A stretch of DNA of 7,812 nucleotides, taken from Bacillota bacterium. Lineage in GTDB: Bacteria > Bacillota > Bacilli > Alicyclobacillales > SLC66. Of this stretch, positions 5,897-7,812 are shown one piece after another (positions within the stretch are counted from its first letter, which is position 1; each line of letters starts with the position of its first letter). A program made the position numbers and the translations under genes. The notes beneath the pieces are model-generated. The model was not told the origin of the DNA. It saw nothing but the letters and a program-made list of their open reading frames with translations, and did no database searches. Where the stretch lies: NCBI GenBank assembly GCA_021797415.1, contig JAJZZT010000207.1, positions 1-7,812 on the forward strand. Reading direction: 5' to 3'.

Positions 5897-6940
5897 GTGG
5901 TCTGCAATATTGCACTGTCCGCGGCGCCGCAGTTCATCAGTGCGGCTTTTGAGGAAATACGCGGCGTGGATCGCTCCGCCCTCGTGGTCGAGTGGATGGC
6001 GCCGTCCATCGCGCATGTGGCCGTGCGTCTGCCGTACGATGCGTTTGCCGCCGCCTTGCGCGAACGCCGTCCCGTCTACATCCGGCACATCTGCCCACTG
6101 CTGGCGAAAGTCGAGCTTTCCGGTTCGCAACGGGACATCGAACAGATCACGCGCAGCGCACAGGATCTGGCGTCCGTCATGCATCCGGAGGCAGCGGCCG
6201 CGCTGACAGTCCAGGCTCGCGGCGCAGGCGGTTTTCTCCCCCACTCTCCGGGAGTGATCGGCAATCGCGTGCAGACGGCGATCGCTCCATCGCCCGCCGC
6301 GGATGATGTGCGGTGGGTGATCTCCATCATCGTCTCCGCGGACCGGGCCTGGCTGGGGCTGTCATCCGCGGCGGACAACCTCAACCCATGGCCCGGCGGC
6401 GAACGCCACTACGCGCGCGATGAACACACCATCGGCCGCGCTGAATTCAAATTGCGGGAAGCCGTCGAACTGTTCGGTCTTGCGCTGCCGAAAACCGGTC
6501 ATGCCCTGGATCTCGGCGCCGCGCCGGGAGGATGGACGCGGCTCCTGCGCCGGTACGGCCTCGATGTGATCGCCGTGGATCCGGGAGATCTCCACCCATC
6601 GCTGCTCGCCGATCCGCACGTTCACCACGTACGGCAACTGGCCGAATCATTCCTTTTGCAACAGACGCAACAAACCGCATACGATATCATCGTCAATGAC
6701 ATGCGGCTTGATATTGCGCAATCCGTCGCACTCATGTGCTCTGCCGCGCCTCGCTTGAAACGCGGCGGAACAGCCCTGATGACCCTGAAACTGCCCGTGC
6801 GCCGCGGCCCGCAACTGGTGCGCAGCGCAGCGCAAACCCTGCAGCGTTGTTTCACCATCGTCGCCATGCGCCAGCTTTTCCACAACCGCAGCGAGGTCAC
6901 CGTCGCACTGGCGGCGCCCCATTTCGGCGCACGTCCCTGA
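5897..6940 (+). CDS. RlmM/FtsJ-like SAM-dependent 2'-O-ribose RNA methyltransferase
   Basis: This protein of about 347 residues has the fold and order of RlmM, the enzyme that methylates the 2'-OH of C2498 in 23S rRNA in E. coli. The SAM-binding motif is D205-LGAAPGGWTRLL. The RrmJ/RlmM catalytic tetrad K-D-K-E can be read as K185 (GRAEFKLREA), D268 (VNDMRLD), K298 (TLKLPVRRG) and E333 (HNRSEVTVAL). The C-terminal RQLFHNRSEVTV resembles RlmM's QLYHDREEVTV closely. The first 150 or so residues (APQFISAAFEE, YIRHICPL, ALTVQARG, DRAWLGLS) look like the THUMP-type RNA-binding half. I chose the GTG at 5897 over the one at 5852 because AAGG lies 7 nt upstream and a promoter -10 overlaps 5852. RNA methylation is likely; the target base is not proven here. 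Confidence 0.85.
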   Translation: MVCNIALSAAPQFISAAFEEIRGVDRSALVVEWMAPSIAHVAVRLPYDAFAAALRERRPVYIRHICPLLAKVELSGSQRDIEQITRSAQDLASVMHPEAAAALTVQARGAGGFLPHSPGVIGNRVQTAIAPSPAADDVRWVISIIVSADRAWLGLSSAADNLNPWPGGERHYARDEHTIGRAEFKLREAVELFGLALPKTGHALDLGAAPGGWTRLLRRYGLDVIAVDPGDLHPSLLADPHVHHVRQLAESFLLQQTQQTAYDIIVNDMRLDIAQSVALMCSAAPRLKRGGTALMTLKLPVRRGPQLVRSAAQTLQRCFTIVAMRQLFHNRSEVTVALAAPHFGARP

Positions 6941-6965
6941 ACGATTTGCGACAAACGGCTGAACA

Positions 6966-6977
6966 GCGCGGCCGCGC
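6966..6977. repeat. 12-bp perfect GC palindrome after the methyltransferase gene
   Basis: GCGCGGCCGCGC is its own reverse complement. It has no loop and no T-run, so it is not an intrinsic terminator; in GC-rich DNA it may be chance. The rest of the 6941-7070 gap holds only the promoter described next. Confidence 0.3.
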
Positions 6978-6999
6978 GGCGGAATGGACGGCGTGAACA

Positions 7000-7028
7000 C
7001 TGGCAAATTGCAATGAATGGAGTATCAT
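7000..7028 (+). promoter_or_regulatory. probable sigma-A promoter of the response-regulator gene
   Basis: CTGGCA (7000-7005, 4/6), a 17-bp spacer and TATCAT (7023-7028, 5/6). It lies about 43 nt upstream of the chosen GTG start in a locally AT-richer stretch, which fits the gene having its own transcript. Confidence 0.38.
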
Positions 7029-7070
7029 AGAAAGTAGAAACGAACAGCGATTGCCCATGGAGGTATGCCG

Positions 7071-7760
7071 GTGATGGATGGCGTAAAGAACGGAAATGAA
7101 ACGATCCGAATCATGATCGTGGACGATCATGAGCTGTTTCGCCAGGGCGTGAAGGCCATCCTGGACAGACAACCGGACATGCGCACCGTGGGCGAGGCCG
7201 ATAACGGGGAACTGGCGATCCAACAATACGCGACGTTGCACCCGGACGTCACCATTATGGATATCAACATGCCCGTCTGCGACGGGCTCGTCGCCACGCG
7301 CAAGATTCGCGAACTGAACACTGCCGCGCGGATTCTCATGTTGACCGTATCCGACGCCGAGGATGCGCTGTTTGAGGCAGTCAAGGCGGGCGCATCGGGC
7401 TATATCCTCAAGAATTCCAGTCCGGATACCGTGATTGAAAGCGTACGCCGCGTTGCCGCAGGAGAACCGGTGATCCCGGGCAACCTGGCCGTCAAGATCA
7501 TCCATGAACTGACGCGCCCGGACAATTCCAAAAAAACCACGACGGTCGATGCGCTGACCGAACGGGAGATCGAAGTGCTGCGCCAACTCAGCACCGGCGC
7601 CAGCAACCGGGATATCGCATCGGCGCTGTTCATCAGCGAAAACACGGTTCGCAACCATGTGAGGAATATTTTGGAGAAATTGCATTTGCACAATCGAGTG
7701 CAGGCTGCGGCGTACGCCATGCGGGAAGGTTACACGCTCGACGACAGTTCCACCCGCTGA
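7071..7760 (+). CDS. NarL/LuxR-family two-component response regulator
   Basis: This 229-aa cytoplasmic protein should bind DNA when phosphorylated by a histidine kinase. The receiver domain (about 12-125) has the acidic pair D18-D19 (IVDDHELFRQGVK), phospho-acceptor D64 in VTIMDINMP, T92 in MLTVSD and K114 in YILKNSS, so every key residue is present. A linker leads to the LuxR-type HTH (about 160-225: LTEREIEVLRQLSTGASNRDI, then FISENTVRNHVRNILEKL). It resembles DegU and LiaR in general form. I prefer the GTG at 7071 because GGAGG (7059-7063) lies 7 nt before it; the ATG at 7065 is only 1 nt from that site, and the ATG at 7074 (10 nt) is also possible. No kinase gene is present in the window on either side. 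Confidence 0.93.
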   Translation: MMDGVKNGNETIRIMIVDDHELFRQGVKAILDRQPDMRTVGEADNGELAIQQYATLHPDVTIMDINMPVCDGLVATRKIRELNTAARILMLTVSDAEDALFEAVKAGASGYILKNSSPDTVIESVRRVAAGEPVIPGNLAVKIIHELTRPDNSKKTTTVDALTEREIEVLRQLSTGASNRDIASALFISENTVRNHVRNILEKLHLHNRVQAAAYAMREGYTLDDSSTR

Positions 7761-7767
7761 CCAAAGA

Positions 7768-7812
7768 CGGAGAGGGTGGGATTCGAACCCACGAAGGAGC
7801 TGCCCCCTTGGC
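7768..7812 (-). tRNA. tRNA-Ser (likely), 3' part only
   Basis: Read on the minus strand, the end shows a T-arm (GTGGG-TTCGAAT-CCCAC, 7776-7792), the acceptor 3' strand CCTCTCC (7769-7775) and discriminator G at 7768. Before the T-arm is a long variable arm (7794-7809) that can form a 6-bp stem with a GCAG loop, so this is a class II tRNA. With G73, serine is favoured over leucine or tyrosine, which have A73. The anticodon lies beyond the window end. CCA is not encoded: TCT follows the discriminator. Confidence 0.85.

Noticed and set aside
4865..6244. 459-aa minus-strand ORF opposite the second permease and the methyltransferase
   Set aside because: It spans two well-supported plus-strand genes; its charged low-complexity composition is typical of a shadow frame.
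6966..6977. Palindrome as a terminator of the methyltransferase gene
   Set aside because: There is no loop and no T-run; such GC palindromes arise easily in this base composition.
7001..7012. sigma-54 promoter (TGGCA...TTGCA)
   Set aside because: GG and GC elements are 8 bp apart instead of the required 12, so the -24/-12 geometry fails. A sigma-A promoter fits better.

Overview
The window reads as a chromosomal segment of a GC-rich Gram-positive bacterium. A Bacillota (Firmicute) of the Alicyclobacillus/Paenibacillus type is my best guess. The reasons are a lipoprotein sugar-binding protein with a CUT1 permease pair and no ATPase beside it, strong GGAGG-type ribosome binding sites, a DegU/LiaR-like response regulator and the style of the proteins. 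No single marker proves the lineage. No phage, IS element or CRISPR array is visible.

Layout, left to right. (1) Positions 1-1973 hold the 3' part of a peptidase S13 (DacB/PBP4-type) D-Ala-D-Ala carboxypeptidase gene. It encodes two S13-like modules in tandem, and the second has lost its catalytic motifs. (2) Positions 1974-2658 look like an empty gap. On frame-by-frame reading they contain a decayed LacI/GalR-family regulator gene: HTH, linker and part of the effector domain spread over two or three frames, with an in-frame stop, a 1-nt slip and a 19-bp tandem duplication that breaks the frame. (3) Positions 2659-5833 are a three-gene sugar ABC importer operon: binding lipoprotein, then two permeases whose ORFs overlap by 4 bp. 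(4) Positions 5897-6940 encode an RlmM/FtsJ-like 2'-O-methyltransferase with its own likely extended -10 promoter. (5) Positions 7071-7760 encode a NarL/LuxR-type response regulator with no kinase beside it in the window. (6) Positions 7768-7812 are the 3' end of a convergent tRNA gene on the minus strand, most likely tRNA-Ser.

How the parts fit: the importer would bind a carbohydrate outside the membrane and pass it through the permease pair, powered by an ATPase encoded elsewhere (MsmK/MalK-type sharing). The dead LacI gene directly upstream was probably the operon's local repressor, so the importer may now be unregulated or under other control. The other genes look like unrelated neighbours. 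I see no clear new multi-gene system. The strongest items are the LacI relic and the two-module S13 protein with a degenerate second half.
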